This document shows positions 23,949 to 34,558 of a stretch of 64,000 nt of DNA, one piece after another. How positions within the stretch are numbered: position 1 is the first letter of the stretch; each line of letters starts with the position of its first letter. Origin of the DNA: Collybia mongolica (lineage: Eukaryota; Basidiomycota; Agaricomycetes; Agaricales; Clitocybaceae). A program made the position numbers and the translations under genes. The DNA lies in the NCBI GenBank assembly GCA_013420905.1, contig JAAXNY010000011.1, positions 2,604,001 through 2,668,000 on the forward strand, read 5' to 3'. The notes under the pieces are model-generated. The model saw nothing but the letters and a program-made list of their open reading frames with translations. It made no database searches and was not told the DNA's origin.

Positions 23949-25606
23949 TTACCCTGTTTTGAGCTGTTCTGTCAGCTCCGTAACCCTTGCCCGCAATCTC
24001 GCAACTTCCAAACTATCACTATCTCCGGAAGCGATCTCGCGGTCTAGTGCCAATACCAGTTCCTCCAACCTCTGTACCCGCACTCTTGTTTCAATGTATG
24101 CGTTGTCCTCTGCACGTTGCATAGCATCCCTGTTCCTCCGGCTTCGTTCAGCAACGGCCGAAATAGACATTGACGGAGATATGGAAGGAAAGTATCTTAA
24201 TGAGGACACAGACGAGGGTACGTATTGAGACATGCTCTGTATACTGTTCCTGTCTCCGTATTCTAAGTCGAGTGGATGGTGTAGTAGTTGAGCTGTTTTC
24301 GTGATGGGTCAGTGAAACTCCATCCGACAAATAAGGGTAGTTACTTCAAAAGCACTACATACCAGGGAGGGTATGATGTCTTGGTTTCTGGCGATACCAG
24401 AGATATGCGACCAGCACCAGGAGAATGATAATGATACTCCCCAACACTGCACCCACAATAACACCAACATTTTGAGTAGTTCCGGCCCCGGGGGTGGGTA
24501 ACACCGTGCTTGAACTTGACGCAGATGGGGAGGAAGTTGACGAAGTCGGGGAGGAAGTTGACGAAGTGATGGATGTCAAAGTAGTAGATGACGGGGGGCC
24601 CCGAGGTTGCCTAACACTCTTCCTCCAAGGGCCCTCACCATACTCTGCCAAGACTTTCACGGGCGGCCACGATGCGTCATCAGAAGATGGAGATCCATCT
24701 AGGATGGCACTATTTGAACGCCAATTACCATCGGAAAACAAGAAAGCAGGCTTTCCTTCAGCGAATGTGATTCGGATCGCAGCAAGAACACCTGCTGGGG
24801 AAGGCTGATTGTTTGAGTCAAGGTTGTTGATACCACGAATTGCAAAATCGGTCCGGGTTGTATCGGGTGCAAGGATAATGTTGTACCAGCGGGCTTGCCT
24901 CCAGTCTGGATTATCGCCAGATGTGCCGACCAGGTTTCTGTTGACATACAAGGAGAATTCGTTGTCGACAGAAAGTAAAACCAAGGCGGATACTGCCGTT
25001 CTATTAGGAGGTGTGTCGAAGGTGCGCCGATATATACGTTCTCCCTCCGGTGCGCTATTTAGGTCGGCATCCGCAGTCCATATCCATGATGATAACGAGT
25101 TGAAGGTAAGTGTAGGAGAAGATGTGTCTGTACGATTCTCAACCTGCCTGGAATAAAATTTGCTCGGACTCGATGGGCCGGTCACAAATTCAGACGATGC
25201 TACCCCTAAGCCAGCAGAGGTTGAAGCGTTGACGCTCCAGATATAATGAGTGTCCAATGTCAACTGGGGACCTGTGTATCTGATGAATTCCGTTCTGTTG
25301 GATACAGTGACACCACTGTTCCATACATCCTCACCACCAGGGCGAAATTTTGAAACTAGGATCTGGTATGATGTCTGTACAACTTCATGCTCAGGGGAAC
25401 CAAAAGTCCAGGAAAAGAATGGCTCTACAAGTGGCCCGACCAACGCCAAATTGTTTTCAACTCGCAGAGATGATAAAGTAACTTGAGCGTCTATGTGGCG
25501 TGTTGGATGGAAATGGGTTGCATTGTTTCTAGGACGTACTAGCTGAAAGGATGATGTAGCACCATAATAAGGCTAACAGCGATAATCCCTGTATCGCTGG
25601 TTTCAT
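23949..25606 (-). CDS. Membrane-anchored rhamnosidase-module protein with cytoplasmic coiled coil (paralogue 1), 512 aa
   Basis: Exons 25606-25540, 25490-24363 and 24292-23949 total 1539 nt in frame. A signal peptide (LSLLALLWCYIILSANA) is followed by VTLSSLRVENNLALVG, which aligns with the start of the GH78 enzyme 650 bp away (ITLSSLQVENKVAPVG), and by its Fn3-like domain (QTSYQILVSK, VWNSGV). One module copy follows (SSWIWTADADLNSA, RRTFDTPP, VDNEFSLYVNRNLVGTS, PAGVLAAIRITFAEG). Then come a Ser/Thr-rich stalk, one membrane helix at about residues 368-391 (VGVIVGAVLGSIIIILLVLV), a basic stop-transfer (RQKPRHH) and a tail with a predicted coiled coil (VQRLEELVLALDREIASG, then LRARVTELTEQL). 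No catalytic domain is present. It may bind rhamnosides at the cell surface or act as a sensor; this is inference. Confidence 0.82.
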
Positions 25607-25893
25607 GGTCAGCATCTATGAGTCATCATTTCCCACAAAACGCACCGTTGAGCATTGTCGTGGACACTGAGGTCGATGAGGGGGGGAAGCTACTAGCTTT
25701 TTGTTGAGATCCCCTCGGCACTCGTGTTGGCGGTGCTCATGATGTATCAGATCCTGCACAGGTCTCCTATATCCACATCTTCAGGGCTCGATCTGCTTCT
25801 CATGGGCTACGTTTGAAAATAGGAGACGCCTTCTTACTCGGTTGAGGCTACAATGTTGATGACGGCATCAAGTAAAAACCTAATTTCGATCAA
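25607..25893. other. Intergenic up to the Helitron relic
   Basis: Upstream region of the membrane-protein gene. No gene is recognised. Confidence 0.5.
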
Positions 25894-25905
25894 ACAAGCT
25901 TACTA

Positions 25906-25924
25906 CCCGTGCCTTCGGCACGGG
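25906..25924. repeat. Hairpin, possible Helitron 3' terminal stem-loop (outer)
   Basis: A perfect 8-bp stem, CCCGTGCC / GGCACGGG, with a TTC loop, 12 bp from an ACAAGCTTA motif that recurs about 1 kb away beside a second similar hairpin. Confidence 0.7.
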
Positions 25925-26054
25925 GGGGTGGCTTGTCCATTCTGAGGACAAATAATATTTACACAAATATATAAAGGGAGTTCCAGATATATGGTCACTG
26001 GAGTGTGGATTGCAGTTGGCCACAAATGCCATTGATTTTTTTTCCCAATACCAC

Positions 26055-26260
26055 AGGCCCCCAGAAGCTCACCTATATGTTTGGAAAACTTTGCTGGATT
26101 TGAGACTCCCAAAAGTTTGAGAAGAGCCAGAGCCCAGATTCACAATCCTCAAAAAGCACTAAAATATGTTTTATGATATAAGCCCTGGCCCATATAGTGG
26201 ATTTAAGGCCCATTCTGGTGAAAAACTTTTCCAAACATATAGGGGAGCTTCCAGGGGCCT
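26055..26260. repeat. Imperfect inverted repeat with about 38-nt arms
   Basis: The left arm (about 26055-26092, containing CCTATATGTTTGGAAAA) is closely matched in inverse orientation by the right arm (about 26222-26260, containing TTTTCCAAACATATAGG), with about 130 bp between. It lies between the two putative Helitron termini and could be a palindromic non-autonomous element or a foldback. Confidence 0.65.
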
Positions 26261-26903
26261 CATACCACTCTAAGGAACAACTGTAAAATTGAAATTTATT
26301 TACAACAAATTACCTTGGTATTTCAGAAGAGATTCATCTGCTTCATTCTTATTTTTACTGTGGCAAGAATAGATGATGAATCATGATCATGGCTTTTGGT
26401 TTTGTAAGTGAGATGGCAATTAGTCTCACAACAAATACAGGTGGTATGTTCCTGCCTACAATCAAGGCACTCTCTAGATTGCACACAATCTTATATATTT
26501 ACCTCAACTGAGCCTCAAAACTATTATGCATGCTTTGATAAGTATTTTGTAATCAACAGGCTATGGCCATGAAATTTTATTTAATTGATTTGACCTTTCC
26601 AGAATGTTCTATGAGAGGGGAGAAAGAAGAATGACACTACTTCCAGATTCCAGCAACACAATGAGCTAGTAGTTAGAAACCTGAGGGCACACATTTTACA
26701 AATTTGATACTGGACACTTTTTGGCCACATGACTAAACAATGTGTCTGATGGCAAATGCCACCTGCTTCAGTTTCAGGCATCTGTTCAATATTTATCATC
26801 TTTCTTTGATTAGTCATATTTTTAGTCAGCAAAGCGAATATTAGGTCAGCAAAGCTAGGGTCAAAACACCCAGCTGTTTTCATGTATAGGACAAGCTTAT
26901 GGC

Positions 26904-26920
26904 CCGTGGCTATGCCACGG
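26904..26920. repeat. Hairpin, possible Helitron 3' terminal stem-loop (inner)
   Basis: Stem CCGTGGC / GCCACGG with a TAT loop, next to ACAAGCTTA at 26891-26899. It lies just beyond the degenerate helicase C-terminus, where a Helitron 3' end is expected. Confidence 0.65.
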
Positions 26921-26965
26921 CACTGCTACACTCACCCATGGCTCTACCACGTAACCTTCAGCTTG

Positions 26966-26984
26966 CTGGGGGCTCTGCCCCCAG
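26966..26984. repeat. GC-rich hairpin inside the Helitron relic
   Basis: Stem CTGGGGGC / GCCCCCAG with a TCT loop. It is conspicuous in an otherwise AT-rich stretch. Confidence 0.65.
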
Positions 26985-27129
26985 ACTCCCATCTTAGTCT
27001 CAATACTTTATTCTATGTTCAATTTCAATATTTTGGATGTAGGCTTTTTTCCCTATTCAAATCATAATCCATATAATACTTCTACTCCAAAGGAACATCT
27101 TTACTGTTAAAGTGACCCTATTGTCTACA

Positions 27130-28113
27130 GTATTTGGTATCATAGCTTTGATTCCATGTACCAATATTACCTGTGAAATCACAATATAAAACTGCCCATG
27201 TATAACTACAGGAGATCTAAAGTCAAGTCCAACTTGGTGTAATCAGTGCCCTTGATATTGGTTAATTGTCATACAGAATCCCAGCTATAAAAGCAGTTGT
27301 GACCATGCCAATTTAAAAGCTATCAGGCTATTAGATGGCATCATTTGGAATCTTGAGATAATTTCTTTATGCCTATCATTTTGCCTCCCAATCAACTATA
27401 CTTCTACAATATGGTTGCTTGTCCATGTTATTATTTCCCTTGACCCATTGTAAAGACTATCAACTGTGTTCAAATTGTGCAATATCATTACATGGCACCC
27501 CACTTTTTAAGTTAGCTTACATAGATAGAGGTAGCCCTGATACATTGATAACATTCAGATATTCAACAGGGTATATTGCTTCAGCTCCATCAATTCCTTC
27601 ATATGCAATACAATCTGCACTGTGGTACATCTTGCCATCTCCAGGAAACATATCCAGTACTTTTTTATTGAGAGAGTCAACATCACCATTTCTGGCAGAA
27701 AGAATAGCTCTCTCAGGGTAAAATGTATCAGGTTTTAGAACAGGGTTTCCAATGTCAGGATATAATGTGTCAGTTAGAGACTCCACAGTATTCTCAGCAT
27801 CATAAAAGTGGCTAGGTAAGGTGACATTTCCATTGCCATCTGTAAGCTTCCCATGGCCAATTTCAATTTGCCATTTGGAAAGTCTCATTTTATCATTAGT
27901 AACACCATATAAGTACAGATTTTTCTTTAGTTTGAGTATTTGAAGTTCATCCCCAGTGGGGAGTGCATAAGACAGGCACCCACAGTCTGCACCATCAAAT
28001 ACTATAATTAGCCTACCAAAGGCTCTATCATCTCCTCTAATATTTTGGAATAGCCAGTTGACTGCATCAAAGGCAACAATGCTGTCCAATATTGTGTAGT
28101 CAATTCCTATCAC
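27130..28113 (-). pseudogene. PIF1/Helitron-type helicase remnant
   Basis: A 198-codon open stretch (28113-27517) reads like the middle of a Helitron helicase: AFGRLIIVFDGADCGCLSYALPTG occupies the place of the VFGGDFRQxLPV motif, followed by FYPERAILSARNGDVDSLN and YPVEYLNVINVSGLPLSM. Downstream, in other frames and with stops, are NLNTVDSLYNGSR and GFCMTINQYQGH with SPVVIHGQFYIVISQV, matching the helicase C-terminal motifs. The Asp/Gln-type catalytic residues of the first motif are not conserved, so the protein is dead. The full helicase would be a 5'-3' motor for rolling-circle transposition. Confidence 0.8.
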
Positions 28114-28866
28114 ATTTGCAAATTATTATGTGAAAAGTTAGTTGTTATTGCTCTAATTTGATAGGGATCAGCTCTATTCAAAATCCTTGGAATCAATGTT
28201 TCTTCTACCTATAATATTTCTCTCAACCATGTATTACTATTTCCCTTACTCATTTGCACTGGATTCCTATTGTTCTAAAGATAGGGTTAGACAGAGAGTA
28301 ATTTTTTCAAAATAGAATGTATCAGATTTTAAAGCAGGCTTTGTAGTGTTAGAACATTTTATGTTAATTTATGGATTAACAACCAAATTGCTCAGATAAA
28401 CTCATTTCCATTTTTATCTGCATGCTTTCCATGTTCTACTTTGATTTGTAATTTTATGGGTAGTGGCACCATTTAAATACTTTTTTTTTTCCAGTTTGAG
28501 CATCTGAAATTTATGAGGCAGCTTAAGGTTAATAGGTATTGTTTGTTATTTGTTGACTTAGTCCGCTTTGGAGGTCATGTGATGTGGTGTTGCAGATCAG
28601 GTGATTAGTATGTGTCTTAGCATGTTACCTGGATAGATTTTTTTTTAAATATATAATGTATTAGTTTTTAAAGCAAGATATGTAATGTTAGAATTTATTG
28701 TGGTAATTAAGGGTGACTTAAGCAGGTGACTTGAGCAGGTGACATGGCATGTGACTTCAACAATTTTCCTGCTTTGTCATCCTTAGTCAGCACTCTACTT
28801 AAAAGACAACTTTTTTGCTGCTTTGTCAGACTTAGTCAGCGCTTAGTCAGGATTAGTCACAATCAA

Positions 28867-30531
28867 ATTCACACGGCCGTAGTACTTTAATATAGACAGA
28901 GAAGATATAGGATGTATGTTGCATTGCGTTATTCGCTCCGGTTCCCCTGTACGATTCGTGGTCCGCGGGAGTGTCCACTCCTGCTTCAATGATCATTGCT
29001 GACAAGTAAGGGACCATCCAATGGCTTGTTGTTGAATGACCCACTACTGGTAGGTACTGTTCCTTTATAACTCGATGATCCACCAACTTAACATGACAGA
29101 TGTGCTGGCTTGCTATGCAACAATCATTGATCATCAAGCCGCCGATATCCATGCACTACGACAAGCATGAAGAGCCTCATTAAAGTTCTGGTGAGATGAA
29201 TAATGCAGGTATCAGGCGGTGCCCGTGAGAAAAGTAAGTAAGAAAAGACGAGCCGTAATGGCTATACTGACCGGCAATTGCCGGTGAACATCAACTTCGC
29301 ATTCGTCACTCCTACCCTCTGTGTTATGTTCCTACTCCCCCAATGCTTCTCAAATTGGCGCAACGCTATATATTTGAGTAGGGTGTGGGCCTAACATGCA
29401 GACTCTGCATTAACGTCTGAAACGACCGTTTCATTACTCTCTCCCCCCAGGTTCTCGCAATTCCCCAATTTGTGGGTCACCCTGGTCCCCATATCTGGAA
29501 GCTATCTCCTGTTCAAGCTTCATAACAAACGTCTCTAATATGAGCTACCATTTCTGTAATCCGGCCCACTCGGAAGTGACGTTGCGCTCTACTGAGCGCG
29601 TGCTACAACATACATAGATGAAGGAAATATCAACAACATGCGTAATGATTCATGCTGAGCTATGGCCTCGCAATTGACTTGATTTGCTATACCATAACCT
29701 GGATGAGCATTGTCCTCGAGGTTCAAAGGAATTAATGTCACTGTTATTCCACACGCTCAACGTCGATATTTGAGCATTGAGAAGAGACGACAAAACCTAC
29801 CTGAAGCGGTATTGTGACTAACCTGCCTTCGGCGCCATAGTTAGTTACGCCCCCGCCTGGTTTGCCTCCGCTTAAGCCATTGATGCTATTTTGATGTATC
29901 GATCAGTCTTATACTGCTTATTCAAACAAGGTTTCTGGGGATTCTCGCGACGCCTCCATCTCCTGACACTCGTTGAGGCTTTTCGCACCTATTATGTGAA
30001 CACAAACGAAACCTTTACAATGCCCTTTTGAATTCACGAAAGCCAACTTACCGTTCTGAAGTGTTACAGGTACAGAAAACGAATATCATGCCATTGGGCA
30101 ACTGTGGGCTTTGTGAGATGGGTTGGTCCCTCAGCTACGTGCTCAACAACAATGGGGGTATGCAATCTGGAGAGGTACCCTGTGCTCGCTTTTCAAATAT
30201 GAGCGACGTTGGCCTAAATAGTCAGAGAGAGCTGCAAAATTGTCGGTTCTCTGTTCGGGGATCTGGGTCATGGCCGACATCGCCTTCGAGCAGGAGTCTG
30301 GCTATACTGTGAGTTTTGTCGTGGTTACGTCATAGCCTCCGTTGATACAATGTCACGGCGTGCCATTCAATGGTCTCGCGGAAGGGGGATCGTCTTTCGA
30401 CTATACACCACAATTATTTATTTCATAATGCTGAGCAAAAGAGGCAGTGATCCTACATAAAGTCTTAAAGTTGAAGAAAGTATGGTTAAATTATCAAAGA
30501 TGGTAGGTAGGATTTAGAAGGATGATACCTT
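28867..30531. other. 1.7 kb without a supported gene
   Basis: CpG content returns to normal immediately right of the Helitron relic. Small open frames near 28853-29152 (-) and 30028-30312 (+) match nothing I know. Confidence 0.45.
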
Positions 30532-32060
30532 TCAATCCCAGTTTGTCTCGTACGCGGGAGGAGGCATGTTATGAGCTTTACCGTCGTGTGGCGCCCCTCC
30601 TGCAAAAGGGTCCCTATTTTGATGCGTCGATTCTGCAACTCGCGAGCCAGCACCTCCCGAAGCAATCTCTCGGTCTAGCTCCAAGACTAGTCCCTCTAAT
30701 CGCTCTATACGATCCCTGAATTCAGTTCCATCACTCCCTTGATCAGCGCGTGACGCAGACATCGACGGGGTTACGGTTGAAAGATACGCTGATGATGCTG
30801 AAGGAGAAGATACATGATGGAAATTTCTTGGAGTGGTGATTTGAGGCTGTGTCATTTCGACCTGGAAGCTATGCTGTGAGGGAGTCGTATGGCCAAGCTC
30901 GAATCTATCGGTTTGAGGAAGTAATGTTGCTGTTTGATAATGATAGGGTAAGTAATCCTATGGAGATTGAGAATATCTGTGGGTTTACGTACAAGCACCA
31001 CGCATACGATGAAGACGCCTCTTCCTCCATAGGAACGCCAGTACCACCAGGAAGAGAAAGACGATCCCTCCAACCACACCTCCTATGATGGCGCCGACTG
31101 GCTGACTTCCGTGTGAAGCGCCACTGTTCGTCGCAGTTGGGGCTGCTGTTGTCTGCTTTGTCGAAGTTGGCGAGGTAGAAACAGGTGAGGTGGAAGCAGG
31201 TGAGGTAGTTGCAGGCGGAACGTCTGCGGGCAGCACAACGTCAGTGCGCCATGGGCCCTCACCATACTTGAAAAGGGCTGAGGCTTGAGCCCACTCAGAA
31301 TCATCAAAGGTCGGTGATTCAAAGTTGTTTGGAATGTCTTTGGTAGCGCGCCAGCCCCCACTGGAAGAGACCAGAGATGTTGACCCATCAGAAAAGGTGA
31401 TTTGAATCGCAGCAAGAACGCCAGCAGGAGTGGGTCCTCCACCGTTTACGTCTGGTAGATTGACACCTCGAATAGCAAAGACATTTGCTGTAGCCGCGAG
31501 GGTAACGTTGTAAATATGTGCGTTCTTCCAGTTATCCAGGGTGGTTGGAGAGCTTCCAATTAGATTCCCATTCACATAAAAGGAGAAACGGTCGTCAACA
31601 GACAGTAGAACTAAAGCAGAGGTGGCCGCTTTTCCCAAGGGCGAAATGAGAGTGTTCCGAAATGCACGATCTAGTGCAGGCGCGTTTGGTGCATCGGTTT
31701 CGGCGGTCCATATCCATGATGACGATTGGAAGACGTCTACAAGGGCTGTCGGAAGTCTTCCATCACGCTTGATGACCTGTGAATTTGAACCCCAGCCAGT
31801 CGATTTCGGTGTGTTTCTTGCGCTAAATTTGATTGGCGCGACTATGCTCTCCACCCAAGCTGATAATGGACGAATTGCTGCACCTTGTGATTTGTTGGTC
31901 AGCGCAGCGATCGGTCTTGGTAATTTTGAAACACACCAGCGACTAGGATTTCGCAGGGTTCGATGACGGTAAAGAGCAGAAGTCCCCAAACCACTGAATC
32001 TTCGTTCAGAGTATTCAACCTGGCTTATCGAAGAAAATCCATACCGTTTAGTATCAACAT
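30532..32060 (-). CDS. Membrane-anchored rhamnosidase-module protein with coiled-coil tail (paralogue 2), 455 aa
   Basis: Exons 32060-32045, 31999-31937, 31883-30993 and 30929-30532 total 1368 nt in frame. The 16-nt first exon (MLILN) and the signal peptide in exon 2 (WGLLLFTVIEPCEILVAG) align with the GH78 gene in sequence and intron phase. The Fn3-like N-domain is reduced to a stub (IRPLSAWVESIVAPIKFSA). A well-conserved module follows (SSWIWTAETDAPNAPA, VDDRFSFYVNGNLIGSS, AGVLAAIQITFSDGSTS), then a Ser/Thr repeat stalk, a membrane helix (IIGGVVGGIVFLFLVVLAFLW) and a basic flank (RKRRLHR). The cytoplasmic tail has ERLEGLVLELDREIASG, as in paralogue 1, and ends PPPAYETNWD. No catalytic domain is present. 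A cell-surface binding or sensing role is inferred. Confidence 0.8.
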
Positions 32061-33448
32061 AGATGTGGGACCAGAATGAGAAGTAAAGCGAGCTCGCTGT
32101 CGCCATCAATCTTTTTAGATTAAATGTTAAGAAAACGCCCATCAGGTGCCGGCGTAAATATATTCCGAAGGTCCACACAACAGCTAACCTTTCCTGCCAA
32201 ATACCCAACAGCGCCCTCCTGTCAGTATGGCAATGATAGGATCAAGCTATATATAGCTCGAGAGAAAGTCTCCTGCAGATTCCGTATCAACTAGAATACT
32301 GGTAAAGAATTCAACGGGCAGACCCTCTTGGAAAGATAGATCTTGTGAGGCTCAACGCCTGTGAGAAACCCATTGACGCATAGCTTTTTCGATTTGTAAT
32401 AGGTCGCCCGTTGCTGGTAACCTCAGCGGCTATCAGAAAGAAGGTCCCGAATGTCAGGATAAAATGATTCCGGATGTAGGTGTGGATGTCGCAAAAGCGC
32501 TTCTTAATTGTTGGGTAACTGCGAGTATTGCTGCGTTGCGCCTCTTTGTACAAAGCAGTGTTATCATTCCTAGCCCCCCTCTCCCACACTATTCGTATCG
32601 CTCCTGTTATATATCGGGTTATGCAAGGCTACGGTGCTATACCCAGGGTATGAGCACACAGTACATATCCGTCATCGAGCTGCGAACTTCGGGAAGCAGG
32701 GATTGGGGGTAACATATGGACTGAGTGGGCGTACAAACAATCTTCTGATTCTCCAGGCTGTGTGGGTAAACCTCGTTGACAGAGGCTTGATGGTTGAAAT
32801 GGCACGCCTGTGCTTTTTTATTTCCTCCACCTCGCTGTCATTTATCCCTGAAACTTGCTGCATGTAGCGTCACATCCCTTGTTCAAACTTCCACAGCCCC
32901 TACTAGTACCAGGTGCTCCGGGATATAATTTTAATCACTCGTGGACAGGATGAGGTCGATTTTACCAATGAGGAAAAGGCTGGATACATGAGTACAGAGA
33001 CATTCACCTGAGAACTTACAGTGTTGTCTCTATTCGTTGTATCACTCCCTCGTTGGGTGGCGACGACAGTCAATGAAATAGGACGACTCGGGAGTCGGAA
33101 ATTTTCGTTGAAGTAGACACGCTTATATAACAGACACGTGGTTTTGAAAAATTGCCCCGCAAAATTCTTCCGAAAGCCCTTCTTGGACGAGACTTAAAGT
33201 TGACCCTTGAGCAATTCATTGAACTCTGCCATGTGCGAACAGGCGTCGCGAAGATCGGTACACATAGCATAAATCCTTTGCGAGCAGACAACGCTTAATA
33301 TTTAGAATCAGCCCTTAATCCGTTCGGTAAGGCTTAAACTATATAGTATAGTGGTCCATGGGCCCATGATTTTCACTAAAGCTGGCGACGTAGCCTCGTA
33401 TATTGGCTTGCTGGTAGTATGACACTAACCGCACTATCGGGGGGGAGC
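32061..33448. other. Intergenic, 1.4 kb
   Basis: Several short open frames on both strands, none recognisable. It includes the upstream region of paralogue 2 and the 3' flank of paralogue 3. Confidence 0.45.
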
Positions 33449-34558
33449 TTAGGTTCGAAAAATGGCCGAAGATTTGTGCTGTGCCATGTTTTCGGGGCCC
33501 AGCGCAGGTGGGTCGGTCGGATTGTGGCGATTATGCCCAAAATTGAAAGGTGATACATGTTCGGCTATGTTTTTCATGTTAATTGGTTGATGAAGATTGT
33601 CCAGGAGAGATCCAAAAAAGAAAAGAAAAAACATACTAGAATCTCCATTCAACTTGCGTCTTCCACGTCTGTCATGCCTGCCACTCAGCTGCAGGAGTAC
33701 CATCACGATAAGGAGCAAAAGAATGGCACCCCCGAGTACGCCTCCTACAATGGCACTGACTGGTTTGTTTGTGCTGGGTTTAGTCGCGGCTGGCGGAGAC
33801 GTTGGGACTGGAATGGTTATGGATGAGGGGGCAGTACTTTCGCAAGTTCGGGAGATGGGCAGAGTAATTTGAAGCGCTGTGTCCGAAATGATGGATACTC
33901 TAGTACCCCATTCGCCATCCCCATATTTGGCAACTAAGGTAACTAGATCCCACAGAGAGTCGTCGAAGGCCGGCGTCTCAAAACCGTATGGAACATCTTT
34001 CAAGACACGCCACCGGCTGTCACTTGAGGTCAACATCGATGTAGTTCCATCGGAAAATGTGATTTGAATCGCAGCTAGAATACCGGCTGGACTAGGACCT
34101 CCATTCACAGGGAAATTGAGACCCCGGATAGCGAAGACATTCGATGTAGGTTGGAGGGTGACATTGTATATCTCGGCGATGGTCCAGTCGCTCGAGCCGC
34201 CAATCAAATATCCGTTGACGTATAAGGAGTAATTGTCGTCGACAGAAACTACAATGAGCGCAGACATCGCCCGTTTCCCATCGGGAGTGACAAGGCTGGC
34301 CCGGAATGCACGTTCTGCTTTTGGAGGCGCTTCGATTAGGGTGTTCTCCGCAGCCCATGCCCACGATGCTGAGTGGAAGACACTCATAAGTTCTCCCACT
34401 TCATCACGCTTTCCATTGGGAAAACCCAGATACTGGGTGGTTTCCGAGGTCGGGATTCTAATGGTAGATTCTGTCAACGACGCAACCACTGGATGTTTTT
34501 GGACCATTAGCGGGATGGGTCTTGGGACACGGTGTGAACTAAACTCACCAGAACTCAT
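33449..34558 (-). CDS. Rhamnosidase-module membrane protein lacking signal exon and coiled coil (paralogue 3), 325 aa
   Basis: Exons 34558-34549, 34488-33637 and 33564-33449 total 978 nt in frame. The 10-nt first exon ending in phase 1 matches the first-exon pattern of the GH78 gene and paralogue 2. The next exon starts directly at the region after the signal peptide, so the predicted N-terminus (MSSVVASLTESTI) has no signal sequence. One divergent module follows (SASWAWAAENT, AERAFRASLVTPDGK, VDDNYSLYVNGYLIGGSS, AGILAAIQITFSDGTTS), then a Thr/Pro stalk and a membrane helix (VSAIVGGVLGGAILLLLIVM). After a basic segment, the short tail (HVSPFNFGHNRHNP) has no coiled coil. Without a signal it may be mislocalised or decaying, or an upstream exon was missed. 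Confidence 0.68.
   Translation of the reverse strand: MSSGEFSSHRVPRPIPLMVQKHPVVASLTESTIRIPTSETTQYLGFPNGKRDEVGELMSVFHSASWAWAAENTLIEAPPKAERAFRASLVTPDGKRAMSALIVVSVDDNYSLYVNGYLIGGSSDWTIAEIYNVTLQPTSNVFAIRGLNFPVNGGPSPAGILAAIQITFSDGTTSMLTSSDSRWRVLKDVPYGFETPAFDDSLWDLVTLVAKYGDGEWGTRVSIISDTALQITLPISRTCESTAPSSITIPVPTSPPAATKPSTNKPVSAIVGGVLGGAILLLLIVMVLLQLSGRHDRRGRRKLNGDSSMFFLFFFGSLLDNLHQPINMKNIAEHVSPFNFGHNRHNPTDPPALGPENMAQHKSSAIFRT

Larger units (their letters stand above)
25894..28866 (-). mobile_element. Decayed Helitron (rolling-circle element), minus-strand orientation
   Basis: This block is AT-rich and almost free of CpG, unlike both flanks. It holds degenerate PIF1/Helitron helicase sequence (about 27130-28113, minus). 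Two similar terminal motifs occur on its 3' side: ACAAGCTTA at 25894 and at 26891, each followed 12-13 bp later by a short perfect hairpin. Helitrons end in a short 3' hairpin, so these may be two 3' ends, from nested or tandem copies. The outer limits are set by the change in composition and are approximate. No Rep/HUH domain was recognised. Confidence 0.6.

Noticed and set aside
24488..24600. Apparent direct repeats (GAAGTTGACGAAGT...) as a minisatellite
   Set aside because: They encode the Ser/Thr-rich stalk of the membrane protein and are explained by coding of low-complexity sequence.
28780..28862. Repeated CTTAGTCAG motifs as a possible CRISPR-like or regulatory array
   Set aside because: There are only a few irregular short copies in AT-rich transposon-relic DNA of a eukaryote, with no spacer structure.
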